Below are positions 1 to 9,800 of a stretch of DNA of 48,956 nt, in pieces (positions within the stretch are counted from its first letter, which is position 1; each line of letters begins with the position of its first letter). This DNA is from an uncultured Prevotella sp. (GTDB lineage: Bacteria; Bacteroidota; Bacteroidia; Bacteroidales; Bacteroidaceae): NCBI GenBank assembly GCA_905233555.1, contig CAJODF010000022.1, forward strand, positions 1 through 48,956, given 5' to 3'. A program made the position numbers and the translations under genes. The notes beneath the pieces are model-generated. The model was not told the DNA's origin and did no database searches. It worked only from the letters and a program-made list of their open reading frames with translations.

Positions 1-35
1 AAGTGAAAAGTGAAAAGTGAAAAGTGAAAATTTAG

Positions 36-43
36 TATTTTTG
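36..43 (+). promoter_or_regulatory. -7 promoter element of relA
   Basis: TATTTTTG matches the Bacteroidetes -7 consensus TAnnTTTG and is followed by CAC, as at several other promoters here. It lies 19 bp before the ATG at 62 and inside the longest open frame, which argues against the earlier ATG at 17 being used. A purine-rich AAGTGAAA repeat (1-29) sits where the -33 element would be. Confidence 0.65.
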
Positions 44-61
44 CACGAAAATATCGACACA

Positions 62-2134
62 ATGGCTGAAAAGTTCACATTTACATACGAGGAAAAGAAA
101 AAAATGGCTGCGCAGACGGCTGAGATCCTGACAGAGGAAATTGGTCTGAAAGGCGACGCGACAGAGGCGGTGCTCCTGATTCCAGAAGTGGAGGCAGGGC
201 ACATCACTTTAGAGGAGGTGGAGAAGACCAAGGGCGAGTCGGTGGCACGTATCCTGCACGGTTTGGAACGCATCCGACAACTCTACGAGAAGAATCCTTC
301 CGTGGAGAGTGAGAACTTCCGTAATCTGCTGCTGTCGTTTGCGGAGGACATGCGTGTGATCCTTATTATGATAGCCAACCGTGTGAACCTGATGCGGCAG
401 ATTCGCGATACAGACAATGAGGAAGCCCGTCAGGAGGTGTCGCAGGAAGCGGCTTATCTCTATGCGCCGTTGGCCCACAAACTGGGACTTTACAACCTGA
501 AGCGCGAGTTGGAGGATCTCTCGCTGAAATATATGGAGCATGACGCCTACTACCATATCCGCGAGAAACTCAGTGCCACAAAGGCCGCACGAGATGCCTA
601 TATAGAGCGTTTCATCAAACCTGTCGAGGAGAAGGTAAAGGCTGCCGGCATCAAGTGTCACATCAAGGGCCGCACAAAGTCGATACACTCCATCTGGCAG
701 AAGATGAAGAAACAGAAGTGCCCGTTTGAGGGTGTCTATGACCTCTTTGCCATCCGTATCATCATCGACTGTCCGCAGGAACTGGAGAAGATGCAGTGTT
801 GGCAGGCGTATTCGATTGTGACGGATATGTACCAGCCGAACCCCAAGCGTCTGCGCGACTGGCTCAGTGTGCCTAAGAGCAACGGCTACGAGAGTCTGCA
901 TATTACCGTGCTCGGTCCGGAGCAGAAATGGGTGGAGGTGCAGATCCGGACGGAAAGGATGGACGAGATAGCCGAGCGAGGTGTGGCTGCCCACTGGCGT
1001 TATAAGGGTGTGAAAGGAGAGAGTGGACTCGACGAGTGGCTGACGGGCATCCGAAATATGTTGGAGCATTCCGAGGGCATGGAGGCGATGGATCAGTTTA
1101 AGATGGAACTCTACGAGGATGAGGTCTTTGTGTTCACACCTCGTGGCGACCTCTTCAAGTTCCCTGCCGGTGCCACCGTACTCGACTTCGCCTACCATAT
1201 TCATTCGAAGATCGGCAACCAGTGTACGGGAGGCCGTATCAACGGCCGTGTGGTGCCTATCCGTCAAGAACTGAAGAGTGGCGACCAGGTGGAGATACTC
1301 ACTTCCGCCAACCAGAAGCCTCGTCAGGAGTGGTTGAATATCGTCAAAACATCACGGGCCAAGTCGAAGATCCGTCTGGCGCTTAAAGAAACGCAGGTGA
1401 AGGACGGCCTCTTTGCCAAGGAGATGCTGGAACGAAAGTTCCGTAACCGTAAGATTGAACAGGACGAGGGTACGATGTTCCACGTCATCAAAAAGATGGG
1501 CTTCAAGGAGGTCAGCGACTTCTACAAACAGATTGCCGACGGAGTGCTCGACACCAATGACGTCATTGATAAGTTCCTCGAACTGCGCGAGGCGGAAAAG
1601 GTGATTACTGGCGATAATGTGGCCCGAAGTGCCTCAGAGTTCGAACTCGACGAGTCGAAAATAGCAGGACTGAATCAGGCTGTCAACGACGACGTGCTGG
1701 TCATCGACCGTAACCTGAAGGGTCTGGACTATCAACTCGCCAAGTGCTGTTCGCCCATTTATGGCGACCCTGTCTTTGGCTTTGTTACCATCAGCGGCGG
1801 TATCAAGATTCACCGTATGGACTGTCCTAATGCCCCAGAACTGCGTCGCAGGTTTGGCTACCGCATCGTGAAGGCGAAGTGGAGTGGGAAAGGGTCGTCG
1901 CAGTACAGTATCACCCTCCGTATCATCGGCAATGACGATATCGGCATCGTGAACAATCTGACGAGCATTATTTCCAAAGATGAGAAACTGGTGCTTCGCA
2001 GTATCAATATCGACTCACACGACGGACTCTTCAGTGGCACCCTCGTGGTGATGATCAACGACAACACCCGTCTGGAAGCCCTCATTAAGAAACTTCGTAC
2101 AGTAAGAGGTGTCAAGCAAGTAGAGAGGATATAA
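62..2134 (+). CDS. relA: RelA/SpoT-family (p)ppGpp synthetase with degenerate hydrolase domain
   Basis: Long RSH protein of 690 aa from the ATG at 62; an ATG at 17 lies upstream of the promoter and is rejected. Order: remnant of the HD hydrolase domain (about 1-170), synthetase domain (about 190-320, with GRTKSIHS near 203, PKSNGYESLH at 271-280 and GVAAHW at 307-312), TGS domain (from VFVFTP at about 355) and a C-terminal ACT domain. The HD motif that should read like HDxxED is replaced by IPEVEAG at 40-46, and the upstream His-rich stretch is missing, so ppGpp hydrolysis is not expected. The synthetase loop reads RLRD (263-266), closer to the basic RxKD of bifunctional enzymes than to the acidic ExDD of monofunctional RelA. 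By family knowledge it transfers pyrophosphate from ATP to GDP/GTP in the stringent response. A second, hydrolase-competent SpoT should exist elsewhere in the genome. DksA-like partner is encoded at 10.4 kb. Confidence 0.9.
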   Translation: MAEKFTFTYEEKKKMAAQTAEILTEEIGLKGDATEAVLLIPEVEAGHITLEEVEKTKGESVARILHGLERIRQLYEKNPSVESENFRNLLLSFAEDMRVILIMIANRVNLMRQIRDTDNEEARQEVSQEAAYLYAPLAHKLGLYNLKRELEDLSLKYMEHDAYYHIREKLSATKAARDAYIERFIKPVEEKVKAAGIKCHIKGRTKSIHSIWQKMKKQKCPFEGVYDLFAIRIIIDCPQELEKMQCWQAYSIVTDMYQPNPKRLRDWLSVPKSNGYESLHITVLGPEQKWVEVQIRTERMDEIAERGVAAHWRYKGVKGESGLDEWLTGIRNMLEHSEGMEAMDQFKMELYEDEVFVFTPRGDLFKFPAGATVLDFAYHIHSKIGNQCTGGRINGRVVPIRQELKSGDQVEILTSANQKPRQEWLNIVKTSRAKSKIRLALKETQVKDGLFAKEMLERKFRNRKIEQDEGTMFHVIKKMGFKEVSDFYKQIADGVLDTNDVIDKFLELREAEKVITGDNVARSASEFELDESKIAGLNQAVNDDVLVIDRNLKGLDYQLAKCCSPIYGDPVFGFVTISGGIKIHRMDCPNAPELRRRFGYRIVKAKWSGKGSSQYSITLRIIGNDDIGIVNNLTSIISKDEKLVLRSINIDSHDGLFSGTLVVMINDNTRLEALIKKLRTVRGVKQVERI

Positions 2135-2140
2135 AACTAA

Positions 2141-2176
2141 TTTAGGGCTCGCAATCACTGCGAACCCCAAACTAAA
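2141..2176. terminator. Hairpin downstream of relA, possibly bidirectional
   Basis: GGGcTCGCA (2145-2153), a 5-nt loop and TGCGAaCCC (2159-2167) form a stem with one mismatch, flanked by short TTTAG/CTAAA arms. There is no long T-run on the plus strand; on the minus strand TTTT follows soon after. It could end relA and also a short minus-strand transcript starting near 2200. Confidence 0.45.
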
Positions 2177-2203
2177 AAACAATCTATTAACCTTTTGACG
2201 TTG

Positions 2204-2235
2204 CAAATTTACGGCGAATTTCTGAAACCTCCAAA
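2204..2235 (-). promoter_or_regulatory. Orphan consensus promoter on minus strand
   Basis: On the minus strand TTTG (2235-2232), a 20-bp spacer and TAAATTTG (2211-2204) followed by CAAC fit the Bacteroidetes -33/-7 consensus. No gene follows: transcription would start near 2200 and meet the 2141-2176 hairpin about 60 nt later, so the product would be a very short RNA or one running antisense into relA. Confidence 0.45.
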
Positions 2236-2301
2236 TTTATTTTCAGGCCATATCGCCGAAATCGCCTCTTTTATAGACGAAGGTTGCAACATTAATATTC
2301 T

Positions 2302-4344
2302 TTAACCATTCTTCTTGAAAATAAGCGGTGTTTTGCCGTAATTTATGAACATATCATAGATCTGACGGAGGTCGTTGTAGTTCTTCTCAGAATGAGAGAG
2401 ACTATTGACATTGAACACGTACTGCACGTGTGCCTTTCCCTCAGACTCAGAGGTAACATAACGGCCATCGAGACCCTTATCGGGGGTAGAGACGACGGTG
2501 TTCTGAGGCTTGCTCTCCATCGTATAACCCTCAGGCAGGGTGATGTTGATGACGATACGTTCTGTCGAGATGCAAGGGAACTCAACCGGCATCAGACGCT
2601 TGGCGGCATTGAAGGGGTTGCTCTCCAACGGCGGATTCTTGAAAGGACAGATGGTAATCTTGCCATCGCTGACGGTTCCCTGCAGAGTGAATTCAACTTC
2701 CTCGTTGGCTTCTGGCGCAAACTCATTGGCACCAGCCTTCTGACGATACTGGGCTGCAGCCAGACCTTCATATTTGGTGGTTTGCTTACCACTCAACTTA
2801 CCGTCGGGTGTAAGTGTGGCATTGATAACGGTCGTCTTCTGCGAACGCTGGAGTTTCTGGAGGTTCACCCACTGGCTCTTCTTGTTGTTCTGCACCAGAC
2901 GGGCCTTCTCCACGTGGAGCGGTTCGGGCAGTACATTCAGATAGGCGTCCTTTGAGGAGGCATCGAGATAGACCTTGCTGTTGTTCTTCAGCGTGACGCC
3001 CACTACATAGGTGGAGAGTTTGCGGATGGAGGGGAAATTGTGGGGCAGCAGTCCTAGGTCTCGCGTGCGAAGGACAACGGGGTCTGCAGATATACCTACA
3101 TCACGTAACGACTGGATGAGCAGCAGGTTGATGTCGGCATTGGAGCCACTGTGCTTCTCGAGCATCTCAGAACTCTTGCCTGGCCACATCTCGTATTTGC
3201 CGTTCCAGTTGACATGGTTCATGACCAGTTTATAGACGGCAGCAATCCGTTCCTTCTCATCGCTGATTTCCGAAATCTTGGCATCATTCAACTCTTTCTG
3301 CAGCGGACTGTGATCGTTGAGATGTTTGCCCAAGTCAGGGTCGCCGAGAATCATGGTGTCGATCTGCTCCCATGTCTGGGCGTAGTCGAGTGGCATCGTA
3401 CCACGCAGGCTGTATCTCCTTAGTTCTGCCGTGATGCCTGCGCAGTGGTCTTGTATGTTCCAGACATATGCATCCTTGGGCATTCCAATGAGGTTCTGTC
3501 CTACGCAGATGTAATGGTTTGTATTCACTGCGACGGGGGCAGCGAGAGCATCGCTATCCAATTTGTATCGCATCGTACCCTGGGTACAAGTGCAGGTGAG
3601 GCGCTGGATACCGTGTTCCTCGACATTGAAGATCAGATAGTTGGGAATCTCCATATCCAAGCGGGCATAAACCACGGGGATTTCACACTGGGCGTACCAG
3701 TCGTGCAGCTGCCAGAATAGTTCGCTATGGATGCAGTATTCATATTCAATGACGGTTCCTACCTTCACATCGGGAATGGTGAATTTCACCTGATACTGCA
3801 AGTCGTCGATCTGCTTCTTGACGACGTTTCCCTTTTTCAGCGTACTCTTCACGGTCTTGCCGTTCTCTAAATTATAGGCCGTTGCCTTCAGGTCTTCCAC
3901 GCTCTCGTTGGTGTAATTACCTACGGAATTCTCCATGAGAGAACCGCCAGCACCTTCGAAGTAAGAATCGGAACTGGAACCGCCGATCTGGATATTGGAC
4001 GACAGGAGTGAGAACTTAGAGCCACCGATATTGGCCTTATCTGGATTGATCTTAGAATAAGGTATGGTGACGTTGGCAAATCTGACACCTTCGGGCTTCA
4101 GGACCTTGATACGGAACTTCTCGTGATAATCGACCAAATATCCATTGGTCTGAACGGTATATTCCACATTCGTCAATCGACAGAGCACAACGGCTTCTGC
4201 ATCTGGATCCGGACTATAGACCGTCATTTCCATTTCTTCCTTCGTCGGTTTCCCGAACTTCATGTTTACGTTTTGCTGGGCTGACACCGTCAGGCCTGTT
4301 GTCAGAAACAGGATTACCAGCAGTCTTTTGTAGTATTTCATCAT
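2302..4344 (-). CDS. DUF3857/transglutaminase-like exported protein
   Basis: Protein of 680 aa with a cleavable signal peptide (hydrophobic core, cut near SAQ-Q at about 23). An N-terminal DUF3857-like beta domain (about 50-220) is followed by a transglutaminase-like core (about 320-480) and a C-terminal beta domain like DUF3858. In the core the usual G-x-C-x-D around the catalytic cysteine reads GSNADI (around residue 400), so Asn replaces Cys and enzymatic activity is doubtful. Such proteins are exported, periplasmic or outer-membrane linked; their function is not established and I do not assign one. It follows a TrmH-family methyltransferase on the same strand after 46 bp and is probably transcribed with it and dcuB. 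Start chosen at the second-to-last possible MM pair (MMKYYKR); either Met gives a normal signal peptide. Confidence 0.8.
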   Translation of the reverse strand: MMKYYKRLLVILFLTTGLTVSAQQNVNMKFGKPTKEEMEMTVYSPDPDAEAVVLCRLTNVEYTVQTNGYLVDYHEKFRIKVLKPEGVRFANVTIPYSKINPDKANIGGSKFSLLSSNIQIGGSSSDSYFEGAGGSLMENSVGNYTNESVEDLKATAYNLENGKTVKSTLKKGNVVKKQIDDLQYQVKFTIPDVKVGTVIEYEYCIHSELFWQLHDWYAQCEIPVVYARLDMEIPNYLIFNVEEHGIQRLTCTCTQGTMRYKLDSDALAAPVAVNTNHYICVGQNLIGMPKDAYVWNIQDHCAGITAELRRYSLRGTMPLDYAQTWEQIDTMILGDPDLGKHLNDHSPLQKELNDAKISEISDEKERIAAVYKLVMNHVNWNGKYEMWPGKSSEMLEKHSGSNADINLLLIQSLRDVGISADPVVLRTRDLGLLPHNFPSIRKLSTYVVGVTLKNNSKVYLDASSKDAYLNVLPEPLHVEKARLVQNNKKSQWVNLQKLQRSQKTTVINATLTPDGKLSGKQTTKYEGLAAAQYRQKAGANEFAPEANEEVEFTLQGTVSDGKITICPFKNPPLESNPFNAAKRLMPVEFPCISTERIVINITLPEGYTMESKPQNTVVSTPDKGLDGRYVTSESEGKAHVQYVFNVNSLSHSEKNYNDLRQIYDMFINYGKTPLIFKKNG

Positions 4345-4390
4345 AATAATATAAATAATGTGTTATAAGTCTTACTTAGGTTTTGTTTCG

Positions 4391-5188
4391 CTATTGCCGG
4401 AGTTCCCAGAAAGCCACTGCGGCAGCAGCTGCCACGTTGAGGGAATCGACCTCATGCGACATCGGGATTCGGACGACATAATCGGCAGCGGTGATGGTGT
4501 CCTGAGGAAGTCCATCGCCTTCTGTACCCATGATAATGGCCAATCGACTGATGGTTTTCAGGACAGGTGCATCGAGGGGGATGCTCTTAGGCGTAAGTGC
4601 CATTGCTGCCGTTCGGAAACCATAGTCGTGAAGGCTCGATATGGAATCATCGATCCAAGTCCAAGGCACTAGAAAGACGGAGCCCATGGATACACGTATG
4701 GCTCGACGATTCAGTGGATCACAGGAATTGCGTGTCAACAGAACTGCATCAATGCCCAAGGCTGCAGCACTGCGGAAGATGGCTCCGATATTGGTGGTAT
4801 CGACCACCCCGTCGATAACTACGATGCGATGGGCACCCTCGCAGATATCTGCAACACTTTTCTGTTGGGGACGCCGCATAGCACAAAGTACGCCACGAGT
4901 TAGCGTATAGCCAGTCAGGTCGGCCAATATCTGGCGCTCGCCAGTAAACACAGGGATGTCACCGCATTGTTGGATGATATCAGCGGCATCACCATTGATG
5001 TGCTTCTTCTCACAGAGTAGGGCAATGGGCACATAGCCTGCCTTGAGTGCAACACGTATGACCTTGGGACTCTCAGCAATGAAGATTCCCTTCTCCGGAT
5101 CAACCCTGGAGCGCAATTGGGCCTCAGTCAGATGACTGAAAATCGCTGCTCCAGGGTGGTTAAGGTCATGCAGTTCAATGACAGGCAT
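4391..5188 (-). CDS. TrmH/SpoU-family RNA 2'-O-methyltransferase
   Basis: A 265-aa SPOUT methyltransferase. An N-terminal substrate-binding-like domain (about 1-110) precedes the knotted catalytic domain. Motif 1 has N133 and R139 in NIGAIFRSA, motif 2 is IIMGTEGDGL (218-227) and motif 3 is IPMSHEVDSLNV (241-252), all with the residues expected for SAM binding and ribose methylation. The exact tRNA or rRNA target cannot be told from sequence; the family includes TrmH, RlmB and TsnR. It sits between dcuB (30 bp upstream) and the DUF3857 gene (46 bp downstream) in one minus-strand run, with no promoter of the usual type in the gaps, so the three are likely co-transcribed. Confidence 0.88.
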   Translation of the reverse strand: MPVIELHDLNHPGAAIFSHLTEAQLRSRVDPEKGIFIAESPKVIRVALKAGYVPIALLCEKKHINGDAADIIQQCGDIPVFTGERQILADLTGYTLTRGVLCAMRRPQQKSVADICEGAHRIVVIDGVVDTTNIGAIFRSAAALGIDAVLLTRNSCDPLNRRAIRVSMGSVFLVPWTWIDDSISSLHDYGFRTAAMALTPKSIPLDAPVLKTISRLAIIMGTEGDGLPQDTITAADYVVRIPMSHEVDSLNVAAAAAVAFWELRQ

Positions 5189-5218
5189 TTATCTAGTCTT
5201 TTAACCGTATGAACGTGT

Positions 5219-6661
5219 TTAGAAGAAGATGCTGCTCAGCAGGTATGCCACTATCGTAGAAGTGAACACACAGATGAGTCCAGGCATCATAAAAGAGTGG
5301 TTCAATAGATACTTACCGATGACGGTCGTGCCGGAACGGTCGAAGTTCACCGTAGCAATATCCGAGGGATAGTTGGGGATAAAGAAGTATCCATAGACAC
5401 TGGGGAGCACACCCAGCAATACTGGACCAGGGATACCTAACTTGTAAGCCAGCGGCAACATGGCCACCACCACAGCGCCCTGAGAGTTGATCAGCACAGA
5501 AACTAAAAAGAACACCAGAGCGATGCTCCAGGGATATTGGGCTACGATGTCGGCCAGCATCGTCTGCATCTCATCCATATAGTTTGAGAAATAGGTGTCT
5601 GCAAGCCATGCGATACCGTAGATGGCTACCACAGCCACCATACCAGACTGCCAGACAGGGCCTGCGACGGCCTTCTTCGGCTGAGCCTTACAGAAGATGA
5701 TCATCAGTGCGGCTGCAGAAATCATCACTATCTGGATGACGAGGTTCATCTTCAAAACGACCGTACCCGTTTCCGTTAAACCTGTGGCAACAACACCGGC
5801 TTTAGCGAGTGCAGAGGCAGATACCTTTGTACCGCCGACAATCATGGCGTCGCCAGCACCCTTAACCACTTTTATGGTAGGATAGGAGGGTAGCAGGTCG
5901 GGCAGGGCAGCAAACAGTACGATGACAGCCAGTGCACCGAGGAAAATAAAGACGGCATTCTTGGCCGACTGTGGAATCTCTTTGTCAAGTGTGGTGGCGC
6001 CTGAGCCGTAGATATACTCACGCTGTACGGGATCGGCAATCTTCTTCTGGAATTCAGGATCCTTGTCGAGATCGAGACCACGACGGTAAGAAGCGGTAGC
6101 AGCAGCCATCAGACCACACACACAGGCAGGAATGGAAACCATCAGCACACGTGGTATGGTAATGTCAAAGTTGTTTGCATTTGAGATGGAAACGAAGGCC
6201 ACGACGGCAGCAGCGATGGGTGAGCAGGTGATACCCACCTGAGAGGCGATAGAAGCCACACCACAAGGACGTTCCGGCCGGATGCCTTTCTTTAACGCAA
6301 TATCACAAATAATTGGCATCAAGGTATATACGACGTGACCCGTTCCAACCAAAACAGTCAAGAAGAAAGTTGTCAACGGAGCGAGGAAAGTGATGCGACC
6401 TGGATGTTTGCGCAGCATCTTCTCCGCGATCTGGATGAGCCAGTCCATACCTCCTGAAGCCTGCATAATACCAGCACAGGTGACGGCGGCAATAATGATG
6501 TAGATCACATCCGTTGGAGGCGTACCAGGCTGTAAGCCAAAACCGAACACGAGAATGGCCAGTCCGATACCGGAGATGGCGCCAAGGGCAAGCGAACCAT
6601 AGCGTGAACCTACCCATAACGCTCCTAATACGATGCAGAGCTGTAGAATCATTAATACCAT
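5219..6661 (-). CDS. dcuB: Anaerobic C4-dicarboxylate transporter, DcuA/DcuB family
   Basis: A 480-aa inner-membrane protein with about ten to twelve hydrophobic segments. The N-terminal third matches the family closely: the LQPG-PP segment (about 43-49), QASGG-D (about 68-74) and GTGHVVYT (about 106-113). Members exchange fumarate, malate, aspartate and succinate across the inner membrane; in fermenting Bacteroidales the likely use is succinate export coupled to fumarate uptake. A stretch near residues 195-240 is more polar than in the E. coli proteins and accounts for the extra length (usual about 440). A -7 element lies at 6709-6716 on the minus strand, giving a leader of about 44 nt. It heads the run dcuB, TrmH-like, DUF3857. 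Confidence 0.88.
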   Translation of the reverse strand: MVLMILQLCIVLGALWVGSRYGSLALGAISGIGLAILVFGFGLQPGTPPTDVIYIIIAAVTCAGIMQASGGMDWLIQIAEKMLRKHPGRITFLAPLTTFFLTVLVGTGHVVYTLMPIICDIALKKGIRPERPCGVASIASQVGITCSPIAAAVVAFVSISNANNFDITIPRVLMVSIPACVCGLMAAATASYRRGLDLDKDPEFQKKIADPVQREYIYGSGATTLDKEIPQSAKNAVFIFLGALAVIVLFAALPDLLPSYPTIKVVKGAGDAMIVGGTKVSASALAKAGVVATGLTETGTVVLKMNLVIQIVMISAAALMIIFCKAQPKKAVAGPVWQSGMVAVVAIYGIAWLADTYFSNYMDEMQTMLADIVAQYPWSIALVFFLVSVLINSQGAVVVAMLPLAYKLGIPGPVLLGVLPSVYGYFFIPNYPSDIATVNFDRSGTTVIGKYLLNHSFMMPGLICVFTSTIVAYLLSSIFF

Positions 6662-6708
6662 AAAAACTCTATTTAGTTATTGAATATTCATAAATTGACA
6701 CTAGGCTG

Positions 6709-6716
6709 CAAAGTTA
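6709..6716 (-). promoter_or_regulatory. -7 promoter element of dcuB
   Basis: Minus-strand TAACTTTG followed by CAG matches TAnnTTTG. A clear -33 TTTG is not visible; the region upstream is T- and A-rich. The start would lie about 44 nt before the dcuB ATG. Confidence 0.6.
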
Positions 6717-6785
6717 CATATTTTTTTTGATAAAAAGAATTTTTTTGAAGGAAAATAATTTGTAAATCTTAAAATTGCTTATTTC

Positions 6786-6817
6786 CTTTGTCGGCTCGGA
6801 TAATTTTAGTACCTTTG
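6786..6817 (+). promoter_or_regulatory. Promoter of ileS operon
   Basis: TTTG (6786-6789), a 20-bp spacer and TACCTTTG (6810-6817) followed by CACG form a full Bacteroidetes consensus promoter, about 37 bp before the ileS ATG. It probably drives the run ileS, dksA, lspA and following genes. Confidence 0.75.
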
Positions 6818-6854
6818 CACGCTAAATAAGAAAAGGTAGAAATCAAAATAAAAT

Positions 6855-9800
6855 ATGGCTAAGAAATTTGCTGAACATAACGGGTTGAATCTGACCCAAG
6901 TGAATGACGATATCTTGAAGATGTGGCAGGAGAATAACATCTTCTGGCGCTCGATAGAAGAACGTGAAGGCTGTCCCCAGTTCGTATTCTACGAGGGACC
7001 TCCCTCCGCCAACGGCCACCCAGGTATCCATCATGTGCTTGCACGTACCATCAAGGATACGTTCAACCGTTATAAGACGATGAAGGGATATCAGGTGAAG
7101 CGTAAGGCTGGTTGGGATACTCACGGACTGCCTGTAGAACTGGGCGTGGAGAAAGAACTCGGCATCACCAAGGCAGATATCGACAACAAGGAGAGCGATA
7201 AGTATATCTCGACAGAGGACTACAACAAGAAATGTCGTGAGAATGTGATGATGTTCACCCAGGAATGGCGTGATCTTACGGAGAAGATGGGTTATTTCGT
7301 TGATCTTGACAACCCGTACATCACCTACGACAACAAATATATTGAGACACTGTGGTGGTTGCTGCAACAGTTCTATAAGAAGGGACTGCTCTATAAGGGA
7401 TACACTATTCAGCCGTATTCTCCCGCAGCAGGAACAGGTCTTTCGAGCCACGAGTTGAACCAGCCTGGTTGCTATCGTGATGTGAAGGATACTACTGTTA
7501 CTGCTCTATTCAAGGCTCTTAATCCTAAGGATGAGTGGACGAAGTGGGGTACACCTTACTTCGTGGCTTGGACAACAACCCCATGGACTCTGCCTTCAAA
7601 CACAGCCCTCTGTGTAGGTCCGAAGATTGACTATGTAGCAGTAGAAACATATAATGCCTATAATGGTGAGAAAATCACCATCATTCTGGCTGAGAGCCGT
7701 CTGAACGCTTATTTGGCACCCGAGGGTAATATCACCAATGGTGAGGAGATGCCTGAATACAATAAGGGTGAAAAGTTTGTACCTTATCGCATCGTTGGCC
7801 GCTATACGGGTGAGGAGTTGGTTGGTCTGAAATATCAGCAGCTGATGCCTTGGGTAAAGCCTTCTGCCAAACTGGATCAGAACGCTGCCGACTATGTGAA
7901 GGCGTATGCCGCTGCTCATCCCGAGAAGGTGTTTGCTGGCGAGAACGGCAAGGACCAGTTCGTAGAGATGGAGAGCGAGGCTTTCCGAGTGATTCCTGGT
8001 GATTATGTGACTACTGAGGATGGTGCTGGTATCGTACATATCGCACCTACCTTTGGTGCCGATGACGCCAAGGTAGCTAAGGATGCTCACATCCCAAGTC
8101 TGTTCCTTATAAATAAGAAAGGTGAAACCCGTCCGATGGTTGACCTTCAGGGTAAGTACTATGTGATGGAGGAACTGGATAGCAACTTTGTTGAGAAGTG
8201 TGTGAACGTGGAAGGCTACAGTCACCATGCTGGCGACTATGTGAAGAATGCCTACGCACCTGAATTCAACAAGGATGGTAAGTACGACGAACAGGCCGCA
8301 GCCAAGGCTGAAGACCTGAACATCGTGATCTGTATGGAGATGAAGCAGGAGGGCACAGCACTCAAGATAGAGAAACACGTGCATAATTATCCTCACTGCT
8401 GGCGTACCGATAAGCCTGTGCTCTATTATCCGCTGGATTCATGGTTCATCCGAAGTACTGCTAAGAAGGATCGTATGTTCGAGTTGAACAAGACCATCAA
8501 CTGGCAGCCTGAGTCCACAGGTACAGGCCGCTTCGGCAACTGGCTGGAGAACTTGAATGACTGGAACCTCTCTCGTTCTCGTTTCTGGGGCACCCCGTTG
8601 CCAATCTGGCGCGACGAGGATGGTAAGGAGATTTGTATCGGTTCTGTAGAGGAACTCTACAATGAGATCGAGAAAGCTGTGAAGGCTGGCTTCATGCAGA
8701 GCAATCCTCTGAAGGACAATGGTTTTGTGCCTGGCGATATGTCGAAGGAGAACTATGACAAGATTGACCTACACCGTCCGTATGTGGATAACATCGTACT
8801 GGTATCAGAGAGCGGTAAGCCTATGAAGCGCGAGACCGACCTCATCGATGTGTGGTTCGACTCTGGTTCGATGCCTTATGCCCAAATCCACTATCCGTTT
8901 GAGAATAAGGACCTGATTGACAAGGGTATCGCATTCCCTTGCGACTTCATCAACGAGGGTGTGGACCAGACCCGTGGTTGGTTCTTTACCCTGCACGCCA
9001 TTGCCACGATGATCTTCGACTCTGTGGCTTTCAAGAACGTGATTTCCTCAGGTTTGGTGCTTGACGCCAAGGGTAACAAGATGTCAAAGCACGTAGGCAA
9101 CGTGGTGAACCCCTTCGATATGATTGGAAAGTTCGGTTCTGACGCCGTTCGTCTGTATATGATGACCAACTCTGAGCCTTGGGACAACCTGAAGTTTGAC
9201 CCAGAGGGTGTGGATGAGGTACGTCGTAAATTCTTCGGCACATTATATAATACCTATAGTTTCTTTGCCCTCTATGCCAATGTGGATGGCTTCGATCCGC
9301 AGGCAGCTCAGGTACCCTTTACAGAGCGCCCTGAGATCGACCGTTGGATCCTTTCATGCTTGAACACACTAATCAAAGGTGTAGAGGCAGAACTTGAGAA
9401 CTACGACCCGACCCGTGCAGGCCGATTGATTGATGCTTTCGTCAACGACGACCTGAGTAACTGGTATGTTCGTCTGAACCGTAAGCGTTTTTGGGGTAAG
9501 GAGATGAGTGCCGACAAACTCTCGGCTTACCAGACACTCTATACTTGTCTGATGACGGTAGCCAAACTGCTGGCTCCATTTGCTCCATTCTATGCCGACC
9601 AATTGTATAAGGATTTAGGCGGTGAACTCGACTCTGTACACCTCGACAAGTTCCCTGTGGCTGATGAAACTCGGATCAATCAGGATCTTGAAGCCCGCAT
9701 GCAGATGGCCCAGAAGATCACCTCTATGGTTCTGGCCCTGCGCCGTAAGGTGAATATCAAGGTTCGTCAACCGCTGCAGGCTATTATGATTCCTGCTGTC

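Noticed and set aside
209..1267. A 352-codon open frame on the minus strand inside relA
   Set aside because: It lies wholly antisense to a strongly conserved RSH gene, its product resembles no family and it has no promoter; it is a shadow of biased codon use.
4358..4672. A plus-strand 104-codon frame between and across the DUF3857 and TrmH-like genes
   Set aside because: It is mostly antisense to the conserved 3' end of the TrmH-like gene, including motif 3, and has no promoter.
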